Assembly (NCBI RefSeq): GCF_030691015.1
Contig: NZ_JAUYFF010000002.1
Location: 310,001 to 374,000, forward strand
From: Sulfuricurvum sp.
GTDB taxonomy: Bacteria > Campylobacterota > Campylobacteria > Campylobacterales > Sulfurimonadaceae
Direction of reading: 5' to 3'
Length of the DNA stretch: 64,000 nt
A program made the position numbers and the translations under genes. Positions 46,049 to 54,634 of the stretch are shown piece after piece; positions within the stretch are counted from its first letter, which is position 1; the number at the start of each line of letters is the position of its first letter. The notes beneath the pieces are model-generated. The model did no database searches. It was given only the letters and a program-made list of their open reading frames with translations, and was not told the DNA's origin.

Positions 46049-46609
46049 TCATTCCAATTGAGACAGTTCAGCTAATAAATTTTTTCTTGCTTCAGGTGAA
46101 AGTTTCTTCATAGCTGTTTTAATCTCATTGGCATCTTTCTCATCATTGTTTTCTTTCTCTTTTGCATCATTTACGTCTTTAAGTTCTTTCTCTTTTGCAT
46201 CATTGTTTTCTTGCTCTTTTGCATCATTTACGTCTTTAAGTTCTTGCTCTTTTGCATCTTTAGTAGTTTTTAGTATTGCTTCAAGTACAGCAATGGCTGA
46301 GAGTACATCAGGAAAATTCTTATACTCCTTTTTAAGAGTAAATAATGTTTCTGGAAAAGAAGGTGCCTTAAACTCCATGGAGTTTATATTCTGAGACGTG
46401 TTCTCTGGCTCACTTGCTGTCAGCGGTGATTGCCCTGTCCATTTTCTAAAGTCTTTTCTGAAAGTTTTGTCTATTTTTAGACAGGCTTCCTCTTCATCCA
46501 TACCATCTTTAATTAGGTTGATGACCTTATCTACATTACCCAGTTGAGTAGCTTTTTCATCCGAATCCTCATTGGCAATATTAATCTCGTAGCCTCTGTA
46601 ATCAATCAT
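46049..46609 (-). CDS. Hypothetical protein with acidic-lysine repeats
   Basis: I do not recognise a family. 186 residues: an N-terminal part (about 1-115) with helical segments (FRKDFRKWTGQSPLT), then a highly charged region made of a 19-residue unit (DAKEQELKDVNDAKEQENN, then DAKEKELKDVNDAKEKENN) and a C-terminal helix (TAMKKLSPEARKNLLAELSQLE). No signal peptide. No upstream gene on the same strand; lies after tRNA-Leu, a common place for inserted DNA. Confidence 0.6.
   Translation of the reverse strand: MIDYRGYEINIANEDSDEKATQLGNVDKVINLIKDGMDEEEACLKIDKTFRKDFRKWTGQSPLTASEPENTSQNINSMEFKAPSFPETLFTLKKEYKNFPDVLSAIAVLEAILKTTKDAKEQELKDVNDAKEQENNDAKEKELKDVNDAKEKENNDEKDANEIKTAMKKLSPEARKNLLAELSQLE
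46143..46256 (-). repeat. Two tandem 57-base coding repeats
   Basis: 46143-46199 and 46200-46256 are near-identical (two T/G differences) and in frame inside the hypothetical gene. Each contains a half-length sub-repeat around TCTTTTGCATCATT. Confidence 0.85.
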
Positions 46610-47047
46610 GGCAGTGTCTCCATCTATTTATATTGGAGTCATTGTACCGTAAATAACAATTTCTATTTACTATTGTTAAATAATAGTGCGAAAAATGGGA
46701 GTAGGGCATTACAGTTGGTGAACACTAAAAGACCTCACGCAGTCGGCTCATCAGACTTTCGAGAACTTTGGATTCCAACTCGATACCAAATTTAGGCGCA
46801 ACGATGGTTTGTAGCCGAATTACCGCTTCGATATATGCGATTTGATCATCGATACTAAAGCGTGTCCAGTTGTATTTATTTTTCTTACCGTTATGGGCAT
46901 TAGAGAGGATTTGAAGATTGTCAGGATACGATTTATGCTTCTTTATGGAATACAAATGTTATTAAAGAGCAATCAAAGATATTTGGAATAAAATTAATTA
47001 AGTTCTAAAAAAAGATGAAGTAGTTTAGTAATCAAAACGGAGTGAAA
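46610..47047. other. Spacer with one doubtful remnant
   Basis: Apart from the possible gene remnant at 46725-46955, this AT-rich stretch shows only the FecR gene's Shine-Dalgarno GGAG (47039-47042). No promoter was convincing. Confidence 0.4.
46725..46955 (-). pseudogene. Possible remnant of an HNH-type or related protein
   Basis: A 76-codon frame that has only a TTG start just after a stop. The peptide HKSYPDNLQILSNAHNGKKN looks like the end of an HNH-endonuclease motif (DNLQ-x-L...HN-x-KK) without its first half. It is probably a degraded fragment; it may be chance. Confidence 0.3.
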
Positions 47048-48163
47048 ATGAAAAAATATCATATAGAGAAATTAATCGCCCGTTGGCTGATGCTGATGCT
47101 TTGTAGCAATACAGCATGGTCAGTCACACCGCAATCGCTAAATAATCCAGATGGAACGAACCCATATTCTCCCTATGAGGGACATCCGATTACAACAAAA
47201 CCGGTTCCACCGCTAAGTGATGTATCGGTAAAACAAAATGATGATGCGGCATGGTCGGCGACACAGCTGGGAATACTATTCAAATTTGAGCGTCAACGTG
47301 ATGAGGCGATAGCGGGCATACGAAAAGCGGATGAAAAAATTGCAAAAGCACAAAATCTGATATCGCGTGCACAAGCAGCGAATAATAAAGCGGCGGAAAC
47401 GATTGCCATTCGAGCGTTGCAAACGGCGCAAGAGACCAAGCGTCTATATGAGCAGAAAAAGATACAGATTGAAAAAAACAGTGCTTATGTCCGTAATCGC
47501 ATGGCGGATAAAAGCGGCATGAATATGAAAATTGCAGGAATGGTAACGCAACATACAGGGAGAGTGCAGGTAACATCCGGCAAATCACCGTATGAGACGA
47601 TTCCTCTTGATAGAGATCAAGCCGGATATTTTGAAGAGGGAGACACCATCGAGACGTATGACAACAGCCAAGCACAAATACAATTCCTTGATGGTCGAGG
47701 CAGTATGACGATTGGAGAATACAGTCGTGTGAAAATGGAGAAAAAAGATCCCTACTCCGAAACCGTTTCTCTGGCAAAAGGGACAATCCATACTGCAATA
47801 GATAAAGCTGAAGTGTTTGAAGCCTGGATTGAAAAACAAGCAGAAATGGCAGCAGATGATCCGAATAAAATGTTGGAGCATGATTTTAAGGCGATTCGAG
47901 CTTGGGTCAAAAACAAATCCAAAAAATTTGAAATCCGCACTGGTTCGGGAACTGCTTCCGTTAGAGGTACGACCTTTACGATGGGGATCGATGAGGCGGG
48001 GACGACAATCATAGAGCTGATTGAGGGAGAGCTGGCCGTTACGAACGCTAAAACGTTCTCTTTAACGATACTAAAAGGGGGAGAAAAAATGACACTTTCT
48101 TCGGATGGAACAGCGTATGTTGAGCCGTTTAAACTCCCTTCGAAAGGATGGTGGGAACAATGA
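47048..48163 (+). CDS. Exported FecR-domain protein
   Basis: A 371-residue protein with a Sec signal peptide (LIARWLMLMLCSNTAWS). An alpha-helical charged region (about 80-150) is followed by a FecR-like beta domain (about 160-300: VTSGKSPYETIPLDRDQAGYFEEGDTIETYDNSQAQIQFLDG, TGSGTASVRGTTFTMGIDEAGTTIIELIEGELAV). Such domains occur in many exported proteins besides the FecI/FecR iron system; no sigma factor or TonB receptor gene is near, so iron sensing is unlikely. ATG 47048 is chosen for GGAG six bases upstream. First gene of a four-gene cluster. Confidence 0.82.
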   Translation: MKKYHIEKLIARWLMLMLCSNTAWSVTPQSLNNPDGTNPYSPYEGHPITTKPVPPLSDVSVKQNDDAAWSATQLGILFKFERQRDEAIAGIRKADEKIAKAQNLISRAQAANNKAAETIAIRALQTAQETKRLYEQKKIQIEKNSAYVRNRMADKSGMNMKIAGMVTQHTGRVQVTSGKSPYETIPLDRDQAGYFEEGDTIETYDNSQAQIQFLDGRGSMTIGEYSRVKMEKKDPYSETVSLAKGTIHTAIDKAEVFEAWIEKQAEMAADDPNKMLEHDFKAIRAWVKNKSKKFEIRTGSGTASVRGTTFTMGIDEAGTTIIELIEGELAVTNAKTFSLTILKGGEKMTLSSDGTAYVEPFKLPSKGWWEQ

Positions 48164-48828
48164 TTTTTAAGGCGACCCTTCTCATTGCCCTGATGCTGAC
48201 ACTCTCGCATGGCGGAGAATGCAATATCCGACATTATGGGCAGCCTACAATAAGAGAAGGAGTTGTCGAACCTTACACATCAAGAGGAGAGCTGTTTTCG
48301 TTAATGCTTCCGCAAGGGTGGATGAAAAGCGAAGAAAAGTTTCCGTATGAGACCCCGGAAGCCAAAGTTGCAGGGGTGCATCTCAAAGGGCCAGTGGACG
48401 ATACATGGGTAGCGGCCGAAATATCGGTACTTTATTACGAATACGGCGGATTTTTTTCTGATTATCGTGATTACATTCGTCAAAAAGGTCAAAGCTTTGA
48501 TCGACAAGATAAGGATACGAAGGTATCGCTCTCTCAGGTTAATGCCGGTGGAAAAGAAGGGGTAAAATTTGTGATACGGACGGTTGAGGCGACGAGCAGC
48601 GCGAGCATTTTTGAAGAAGGGGTAATGTATCGGATTAATTCAGAACATATTCCAAAGATGGTTAATACTCTCGAAACGTTTATAATTTTTCCTGCAGTAC
48701 GGGGTTTTTTCGTTTTTCATTATAAATCATCCGAAGCGATGGTTTCTCAGTGTCAAGGAGTCTTTGATAAACTGGTGCAATCGGTTCATTTTATGAATCC
48801 TGAACCGTGGCAGGAAAAAGTGAAATGA
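48160..48828 (+). CDS. Exported PsbP-like protein
   Basis: A 222-residue secreted protein: signal peptide (FKATLLIALMLTLSHGG) and a fold suggested by SLMLPQGWMKSEEKFPYETPEAKVAGVHLKGP and the C-terminal VSQCQGVFDKLVQSVHF, similar to PsbP/MOG1-like beta-sandwich proteins. The assignment is weak. ATGA overlap with the FecR-domain gene and the next gene shows an operon. Confidence 0.7.
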   Translation: MIFKATLLIALMLTLSHGGECNIRHYGQPTIREGVVEPYTSRGELFSLMLPQGWMKSEEKFPYETPEAKVAGVHLKGPVDDTWVAAEISVLYYEYGGFFSDYRDYIRQKGQSFDRQDKDTKVSLSQVNAGGKEGVKFVIRTVEATSSASIFEEGVMYRINSEHIPKMVNTLETFIIFPAVRGFFVFHYKSSEAMVSQCQGVFDKLVQSVHFMNPEPWQEKVK

Positions 48829-49991
48829 AAAATGTATTTGTTGTAGTTGCATTGATAAGTATTGGCACTGCCACAACGATTAGCGCTGAATATTGTGTCA
48901 ATTATTCATCAAACCTCCAAAGTTTTATGAGACAGAATGGAGATTCCCGTACAAACGCTTGTTTTTCGTCACAATCACAATGTGAATCTTGGGCCAATAG
49001 TATGCGTAACAATAATGTTCATCAATATGATCTATCCGGTTCATGCTATTCGACAGGGCAAAATAGTTCATCTTCAGGAGGATATAGCGGCCAGAACTCT
49101 TTGCAATATCAGATGATGCAGGGGATTATCGGTGGATTTATGCAAGGACTGATGCAAGGACTGGAAAATCAACAACGGGAAGCGGAAAAAAGGGCAAAAG
49201 AAGAACAATGGAAAAAGGAGGAGGAAGAACGACGTAAAAAAGAAAAGGAACAGCAGCAAGCAGCATTCATCAATTCCCAAACTAATGCGCTTAACCTTTT
49301 AGGAAATCGCCCCGGGAGCGGCACAAGTTTTTTTGGATCACCCCCCACCAATACTATGGGAAGCAATTTCGAGCCAATAGGTAGTGGAAAATACGATGCA
49401 TCTCCAATGAAACAAATAGAACGGCTAATGTGCAGTACCTATTTTGCGCAGCAGGCTTTGATTGCGGTTAAAAATCATCAAGATGAAAAAGCAAGATATT
49501 TGAATCATCAAGGCGATCTAGTAATGGAGGGGAGAAAGTATCAAGAAGAGTGTAAAATACCGCCTATTCCGCAGCCGCCTGAACCTTCATTGGCAAGAGT
49601 GCCAGATGATATTGAAGCAATAAAAAACATAGAAACAATAACATTAGCGATTCAAAAAGATATCAAAGAACTTCAGACATTAGAGACAAAGATTCAAGAA
49701 AATAAGAAAAAAATGGATGAGACTCAACTAGAAAAAGAGAAGCTAGAAACAAAAATAAAAGAGATTCAGACTAAGCCGATTGATACTATGACCTCGAGTG
49801 AAAAAGAGCAACAAGACACGTTGATAAGAGAAGCGATGGCTTTGGAAGAAGAGATTAATGTGATGAACAAATCGTATGAAAAAGATGTCGATGAAAAAAG
49901 TAAGATAGAAGGAAGCTTGCAAGAAAAAAGCCGTAAACTTGAATCACAATCAAAGACACTCCCCTCTGAGAAAAAAGATGAGAAAAAGTAA
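48825..49991 (+). CDS. Exported coiled-coil protein
   Basis: A 388-residue protein with a signal peptide (MKNVFVVVALISIGTATTISA), a small four-cysteine region (C28... ACFSSQSQCESW, SGSCYS), then a glutamine/methionine-rich helix and highly charged coiled coils (REAEKRAKEEQWKKEEEERRKKEKEQ and a second at about 270-388). No known domain recognised. It starts four bases inside the previous gene. Confidence 0.78.
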   Translation: MKNVFVVVALISIGTATTISAEYCVNYSSNLQSFMRQNGDSRTNACFSSQSQCESWANSMRNNNVHQYDLSGSCYSTGQNSSSSGGYSGQNSLQYQMMQGIIGGFMQGLMQGLENQQREAEKRAKEEQWKKEEEERRKKEKEQQQAAFINSQTNALNLLGNRPGSGTSFFGSPPTNTMGSNFEPIGSGKYDASPMKQIERLMCSTYFAQQALIAVKNHQDEKARYLNHQGDLVMEGRKYQEECKIPPIPQPPEPSLARVPDDIEAIKNIETITLAIQKDIKELQTLETKIQENKKKMDETQLEKEKLETKIKEIQTKPIDTMTSSEKEQQDTLIREAMALEEEINVMNKSYEKDVDEKSKIEGSLQEKSRKLESQSKTLPSEKKDEKK

Positions 49992-50023
49992 ATTTTTAAT
50001 CACTCATACTACAAGGATTGTCT

Positions 50024-52051
50024 ATGTGTAAGGTTATTTCAACTTCGATCAAAATCTCATTGATTGTATGCAGTATCATCCTAGTAGGCAATGTTGGATT
50101 GTTGTATGCCAAAGAGATGCCATCTGCGGAAGTTCATCAACTTCTGGTTGAAGGTCAATCCATTTTAGAAGGTTCTTCCTCTGATGTGAGTTTCCAATTA
50201 GCTTTGCGAAAGTTTGAAAAGGCGCGTGATCTTTCACCGGACTGGCCTGAAATCTACTATTACCTAGGGGTTACATACAATGCAAATGAAAATTTCAGCA
50301 GTGCTCTTCAGTCATTTAAGCGTTATCTTGAATTGGATCCAAATGCAGCAGATGCCGCATTCGTACGAGATCTGATTTCGCAAATTGAAACAAAACAGCA
50401 AAATACGCTACATTCTGGGAAAAATAAATCAACGATAACACCTAGCGGTTCGCCATCCATTCTGGGCAATGAAGCGCTTCACACTCAGCAATATCAGCAG
50501 GCTGTTATCTATTATATCCAAGCGATGGAGATAGACCCAAACGATTACCGATCTAGCTATAACTTGGGAATCTGTTATGTTAATCTTGGGAAAAGAACTT
50601 TGGCTATCGAAGCATTTCAGAGAGCTGTTCAGATTAACCCGACCTACTATCTCGCCTATAACGATCTAGGATTGGTCTACAGTAAACTGAGTCGCTTTCA
50701 AGAAGCCTTAGATGCTTATGATAAAGCAATTGCAGCCAAACCTGATTATGCTCCCGCCCATTATAATACTGGAGTCGTCTACACGAATCAAGGCAAACAT
50801 TCTGAAGCAATACCATTTTATAAAAAGGCGGCAGCAATCAATCCTCGATATATTGAAGCCTTGAGTAACCTCGCTAGCTCCTACAGTGCACTTAAACAGT
50901 ATGATCAATCGATGTATTTTTATCAGGAGGCTTTGAAAGTCGATTCGGAGTATGTATTTGCGAACTATGGATATGGATGTGATCTAATAGATCTAGACCG
51001 TAATGATGAAGCGATTCCCTACTTAAAAAAGGCGTTGCAAAAAAATCCTAAATATGCGCCTTCCAGCTTTATGCTAGGCTTGGCCAATGCAAAATTAAAA
51101 CGTTATGAAGAATCCGTCAAATGGTATAGTAAGGCTATTGAAATGAATCCTAATTATGGTGATGCTTATTACAACATTGCTATTGCTTATGTCGAATGGG
51201 GGCGTCCAGAGGAAGCAATCCCCTATTATCAAAAGTCTGCAATGTTGAAACCTAATGATGTATCTACCCTTAATAACATGGCTTCTGTTTATATCACTCT
51301 TGGTAAGTATAGTGAAGCAAAAGAGATTTTGATAAATGCGTTGGCAATTAATCCGCGACACGATAAAGCAAACTATAACATGGGCTATGCCTTACGGGCT
51401 TTAGGTCAAAAACAACAAGCAGTTTCTTATTATGAGAAAGCACTCCTATTTAATCCGAAACATGCAGATGCGCTATATGAGCTGGGGAGCATTTTGATGG
51501 AAGATGAAAAGCCCGAAAAGGCAATTCAGTATTTTCAGATGGCAATATCGGCTGAGCCAAAACATGCTGAAGCTTATCACAATTTGGGTATTTGTTATGA
51601 AAATCTTGGAAATATTCAGAAAGCAATAGCCTATTATGAGAAGGCAGCTTCTCTAAGTGATAATCCGGCGGAGAGCTATTATGCTCTCGGTCTTGCTTTA
51701 GATGCTCTAGGTGATGGTAAAAAAGCAATGACTGCCTATGAAAATGCACTTTCAGATTTTGCGCTATCCGTCAGAAAAGACCCTAATAATGGCGAATTAC
51801 TTAATAGGATGAGCGGTGCTTATTATTCTCTTGGCAGGTATGAAGAGGCTATTTCGCTTCTGGAGCAGGCAGTTAAGCTCAATCCTGATGATGCTGATTC
51901 ATATGTTGGTCTGGGTGCCTGTTATATTGAACTCAAAAAAAATGACCAGGCCAGAGATGCATTGCAAAAAGCCAAGAAGCTTCACCAGAAACAAAATAAT
52001 TCAGCAGGTATACAGGAAGCGGATGAATATTTAAAGAATATTATCGAATGA
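50024..52051 (+). CDS. Exported TPR-repeat protein
   Basis: A 675-residue protein: Sec signal peptide (KVISTSIKISLIVCSIILVGNVGLLYA), then about 15-17 tetratricopeptide repeats (typical units KALQKNPKYAPSSFMLGLANAKLKRYEESV, AISAEPKHAEAYHNLGICYENLGN), so it is a protein-interaction scaffold in the periplasm or on the surface. ATG 50024 is preferred over TTG 50018 because AAGGA (50013-50017) sits six bases before it. The 3' end overlaps the converging gene by 21 bases. Strong candidate for the structural core of the cluster. Confidence 0.87.
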   Translation: MCKVISTSIKISLIVCSIILVGNVGLLYAKEMPSAEVHQLLVEGQSILEGSSSDVSFQLALRKFEKARDLSPDWPEIYYYLGVTYNANENFSSALQSFKRYLELDPNAADAAFVRDLISQIETKQQNTLHSGKNKSTITPSGSPSILGNEALHTQQYQQAVIYYIQAMEIDPNDYRSSYNLGICYVNLGKRTLAIEAFQRAVQINPTYYLAYNDLGLVYSKLSRFQEALDAYDKAIAAKPDYAPAHYNTGVVYTNQGKHSEAIPFYKKAAAINPRYIEALSNLASSYSALKQYDQSMYFYQEALKVDSEYVFANYGYGCDLIDLDRNDEAIPYLKKALQKNPKYAPSSFMLGLANAKLKRYEESVKWYSKAIEMNPNYGDAYYNIAIAYVEWGRPEEAIPYYQKSAMLKPNDVSTLNNMASVYITLGKYSEAKEILINALAINPRHDKANYNMGYALRALGQKQQAVSYYEKALLFNPKHADALYELGSILMEDEKPEKAIQYFQMAISAEPKHAEAYHNLGICYENLGNIQKAIAYYEKAASLSDNPAESYYALGLALDALGDGKKAMTAYENALSDFALSVRKDPNNGELLNRMSGAYYSLGRYEEAISLLEQAVKLNPDDADSYVGLGACYIELKKNDQARDALQKAKKLHQKQNNSAGIQEADEYLKNIIE

Positions 52052-52630
52052 AGAGAAAAAACAGATAGATTTTAAGGTTTCAATCAATGTACCGCTGCAT
52101 TTAAAATCTTTTGACACTCCATTCGATATCAATTGGATTCGTTGATCATCTTTTATTGGACAGTTGTTCATAAATGAACATAAGTCTTGTTGTGGTGAAG
52201 ATTGAAATTCGCATTGAGCTTCCTTGCCTATCAACATTTGGATACTGGCGTGTTTTCGTAAAGCGGGGCATTCAGGAAGAATCGTTTTAAAGAATGAATT
52301 TTCAGGTTGCTTTTTAAAGCTTTGAAGCTTGTTGATTGAAATATCAGCAACAGTATGAACAAGAGAAGGTTTATTAAAACCAGGCATGCTTTGCAAATCA
52401 GCCTCTCCATAATCCAATGAACTAGTCTTTGTTATTGTAATGGATGTTTCTTCGATAATAGAAGTACCCTCACTTTCTATTTTTTTTATTTCAATCGATT
52501 TTGCTGAATTAAGATGATTGTTTACACATTGAGTATCATTGCTGCCACATTGAATGTTATCTTGAGATAAGGCGATATTACTGAATATAGAGGATAGAAT
52601 AATCAATCGGATCCATCTCTTATTTCTCAT
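52031..52630 (-). CDS. Small secreted protein of unknown function
   Basis: A 199-residue protein with a signal peptide (WIRLIILSSIFSNIALS) and several cysteines (IQCGSNDTQCVNN, ECPAL, QCEFQ, DLCSFMNNCP, KCSGT, SICFF), consistent with a disulfide-bonded secreted protein. No family recognised. Last gene of the minus-strand cluster; overlaps the TPR gene end. Confidence 0.65.
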   Translation of the reverse strand: MRNKRWIRLIILSSIFSNIALSQDNIQCGSNDTQCVNNHLNSAKSIEIKKIESEGTSIIEETSITITKTSSLDYGEADLQSMPGFNKPSLVHTVADISINKLQSFKKQPENSFFKTILPECPALRKHASIQMLIGKEAQCEFQSSPQQDLCSFMNNCPIKDDQRIQLISNGVSKDFKCSGTLIETLKSICFFSSFDNIL

Positions 52631-52663
52631 TTTTGATCCTTTTTTCTTTGTGTTACAACTGTT

Positions 52664-53518
52664 TTATCTAGCTTTTTTGTATTTAGAGTCGTCTAAAATA
52701 CCGCCCCATTCAATAACAGTGAAACCTTTACGCTCAGGCGTTGTAATAGCTGGCTCATCAATTTTTTCCAGTTCTTTAAGTGGCGTAAAGTAAAAATCGA
52801 GTCGTATAAGCGTATCAGGTTTTGGATGAATATCTAAGTCCATATTGTCAGACAAAAACTTCATATCCAGCAATTGGATTTTATAATAAGATGAAGAAGG
52901 TAGTTCATTTATCCAATACTCTTTAAACTGCTGTTTTTCTTTAGCATTTAAACCAAGTTTTGCAAGATTGATATCAAACCAAAGGTTTAGCTCTTTGTAT
53001 TCTACGATCCATCCCTCTTTAGGAAGGGTCACTTTTTTGAGATCCGCCTCGTAAAAAAGATAATCATACCCCCCTTCGATGGCGCCATTGGGCTCTGCAC
53101 TCACTTTCCACCCGCCGTTATAGGGGGGAATTGTCGTTGTCAGGGTGCCGTTAACGCGCAGAGAGACGGAAATATCGGTTTTTTTAGTCGGGTAGAGGTA
53201 GATGGCCGGTTTTTTGATCGGATATCCCGGCCCCTCGGGTTCTACGCACATTTTGACGCACTCCTCTTTGGTCTCGAAGGGGACAGTCCCTTCGCATCCC
53301 CCGTATATAAACTCCTTGCACTGGTTCGTTTTGGGGTCATACGTGTATTTCCAAAAGATCGCTTTGCAGGGCCCTTTTTCCGGAACCATTGTGCAACGCG
53401 GGTCGGCAGAGCCGTTTTCCCACGGCATCGGCGGGATGAGTATCTCTTCTGCGGCATTTAAAAAAGCGGAGAGGGAGAGAATGGCGATTAGGGTTTGTAA
53501 CGGGTTTAATGAGGGCAT
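52664..53518 (-). CDS. Secreted Kunitz/BPTI-domain protein with IYLYP-type C-terminal domain
   Basis: A 284-residue secreted protein: signal peptide (LQTLIAILSLSAFLNA), then a Kunitz domain at about residues 42-91 with all six cysteines (C42, C51, C67, C75, C87, C91). Spacing between them is 8, 15, 7, 11 and 3, against 8, 15, 7, 12 and 3 in bovine pancreatic trypsin inhibitor. The reactive loop reads GPCKAI, with lysine at P1, suggesting trypsin-like targets. The rest (about 95-284) is the domain with PAIYLYPTKKTDI and ending KGFTVIEWGG, which I recall from other bacterial surface proteins. Kunitz domains are mainly animal; finding one here is unusual. Coding composition changes inside the gene. 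Confidence 0.85.
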   Translation of the reverse strand: MPSLNPLQTLIAILSLSAFLNAAEEILIPPMPWENGSADPRCTMVPEKGPCKAIFWKYTYDPKTNQCKEFIYGGCEGTVPFETKEECVKMCVEPEGPGYPIKKPAIYLYPTKKTDISVSLRVNGTLTTTIPPYNGGWKVSAEPNGAIEGGYDYLFYEADLKKVTLPKEGWIVEYKELNLWFDINLAKLGLNAKEKQQFKEYWINELPSSSYYKIQLLDMKFLSDNMDLDIHPKPDTLIRLDFYFTPLKELEKIDEPAITTPERKGFTVIEWGGILDDSKYKKAR

Positions 53519-53528
53519 AGCGTTTCCT

Positions 53529-53963
53529 TTATCGGGGGGTAGTTGGAGATATGGGTTGAGGATTTGAGAAATACGGGTCGTATTGCTGGAATGTCAATGC
53601 CGTGGCTACGGCTATGGCAACAATCCATACCAACACTACCGTCGGATGAATTTGAAGGGTAAAAACTGACATAATCCAAGATTTATTTGCCCTTTTTTCA
53701 GAGAGGGGGTGTACCATCTTCATGGTGATAAGCGGACCGATTAAAGGGACGAAAGCTACAATACAGGCGATGTAAAAACGACTTTTATCCCCCTCTCTGT
53801 CCCACGTCAAAAAGACCCAGGAGAGAAGTAAGAATGTCGCGATGAGATAGAGGATAGCCCCTACGCCATCCAGCCTTGGAATGGCTGCGATCACTAAGGC
53901 GCCGATGTGGCTGAGGAGCCCAAGCCCCAACAGGTTATCTTTGATAACTGTTTTTGTGATCAT
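53529..53963 (-). CDS. Small membrane protein, four helices
   Basis: A 144-residue hydrophobic protein with about four membrane helices (12-30, 35-55, 65-85, 105-125) and a proline-rich tail. No family recognised. It lies six bases after the DUF4919-like gene and ten bases before the Kunitz gene, so it is co-transcribed and may help export or anchor its neighbours. Confidence 0.7.
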   Translation of the reverse strand: MITKTVIKDNLLGLGLLSHIGALVIAAIPRLDGVGAILYLIATFLLLSWVFLTWDREGDKSRFYIACIVAFVPLIGPLITMKMVHPLSEKRANKSWIMSVFTLQIHPTVVLVWIVAIAVATALTFQQYDPYFSNPQPISPTTPR

Positions 53964-53969
53964 ATGCTG

Positions 53970-54605
53970 TCACTTTTTCTTAAGGCTTTCGTTGAGCCAG
54001 TTGTAGGGGAGAGTCACATCGAAGAATAGGGCAAATGTCTCATTATTTCGGGAATCGGATACTTCAAAAACATCGTAGGCTTTGTCGTTGATCTGTTGCA
54101 GTTTTTGCTGTTTAGGTTGGAGATTAAGAACCTTCAATATTATGTATTCTTCTCGCGTCGTGATGACTTGCAAGGCTGATTGGGGGGTCGTTCCATCTCC
54201 CGAATTCATAATTGAATCGATTAGATTGGCAAGAGTCGCGTGATGGGAATCGTAGCATGCTTTGTCTCCCATCTCTCTACAGGCCATCCGTGCTCCGAAA
54301 TGGGCATCCAGATCGGTAAAATTCTTTTCGTTGATTTTTCGGGCATATTCGAGTGCTTTCGGATACGCTTTGTCGTTGAGAGCCTGGAGCATGAGGGGCA
54401 TATTCTCATCTTCACTGTATGGATTGTATTGGGGCGTCTGGGAATAGGCTATTCGTAGTGCTTTGAAATCGACGTTTGTATCACCGTTTTTGACTTTGGT
54501 TACTAATGTTTGATAGTCGTTTATTAAGGGTGCTTCCGCGAATAAAGCTGTTCCTGACATAATCATCATAAAACTGACAAAGAGTAAGAAATTTCGGTAA
54601 AACAT
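53970..54605 (-). CDS. Exported DUF4919-like protein
   Basis: A 211-residue exported protein with a signal peptide (FLLFVSFMMIMSGTALFA). The segments DFKALRIAYSQTPQYNPY and LPYNWLNESL match the DUF4919 pattern as I remember it; function unknown. ATG 54605 is chosen because AAAGGAAA precedes it; the open frame upstream (to 54638) overlaps the MuiA-like gene without an RBS. Confidence 0.72.
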   Translation of the reverse strand: MFYRNFLLFVSFMMIMSGTALFAEAPLINDYQTLVTKVKNGDTNVDFKALRIAYSQTPQYNPYSEDENMPLMLQALNDKAYPKALEYARKINEKNFTDLDAHFGARMACREMGDKACYDSHHATLANLIDSIMNSGDGTTPQSALQVITTREEYIILKVLNLQPKQQKLQQINDKAYDVFEVSDSRNNETFALFFDVTLPYNWLNESLKKK

Positions 54606-54634
54606 TTTTTTTCCTTTGGATGTAATATCGCTGA

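Noticed and set aside
46010-46210. Search for an integrated element or att site after tRNA-Leu
   Set aside because: No direct repeat of the tRNA 3' end was seen in the following bases and no integrase is nearby.
46128-46394. Serine/phenylalanine-rich + strand frame with regular FSFASFTSLSS repeats
   Set aside because: It is the shadow of the lysine-glutamate repeat on the - strand; the - strand gene has the better start and a soluble composition.
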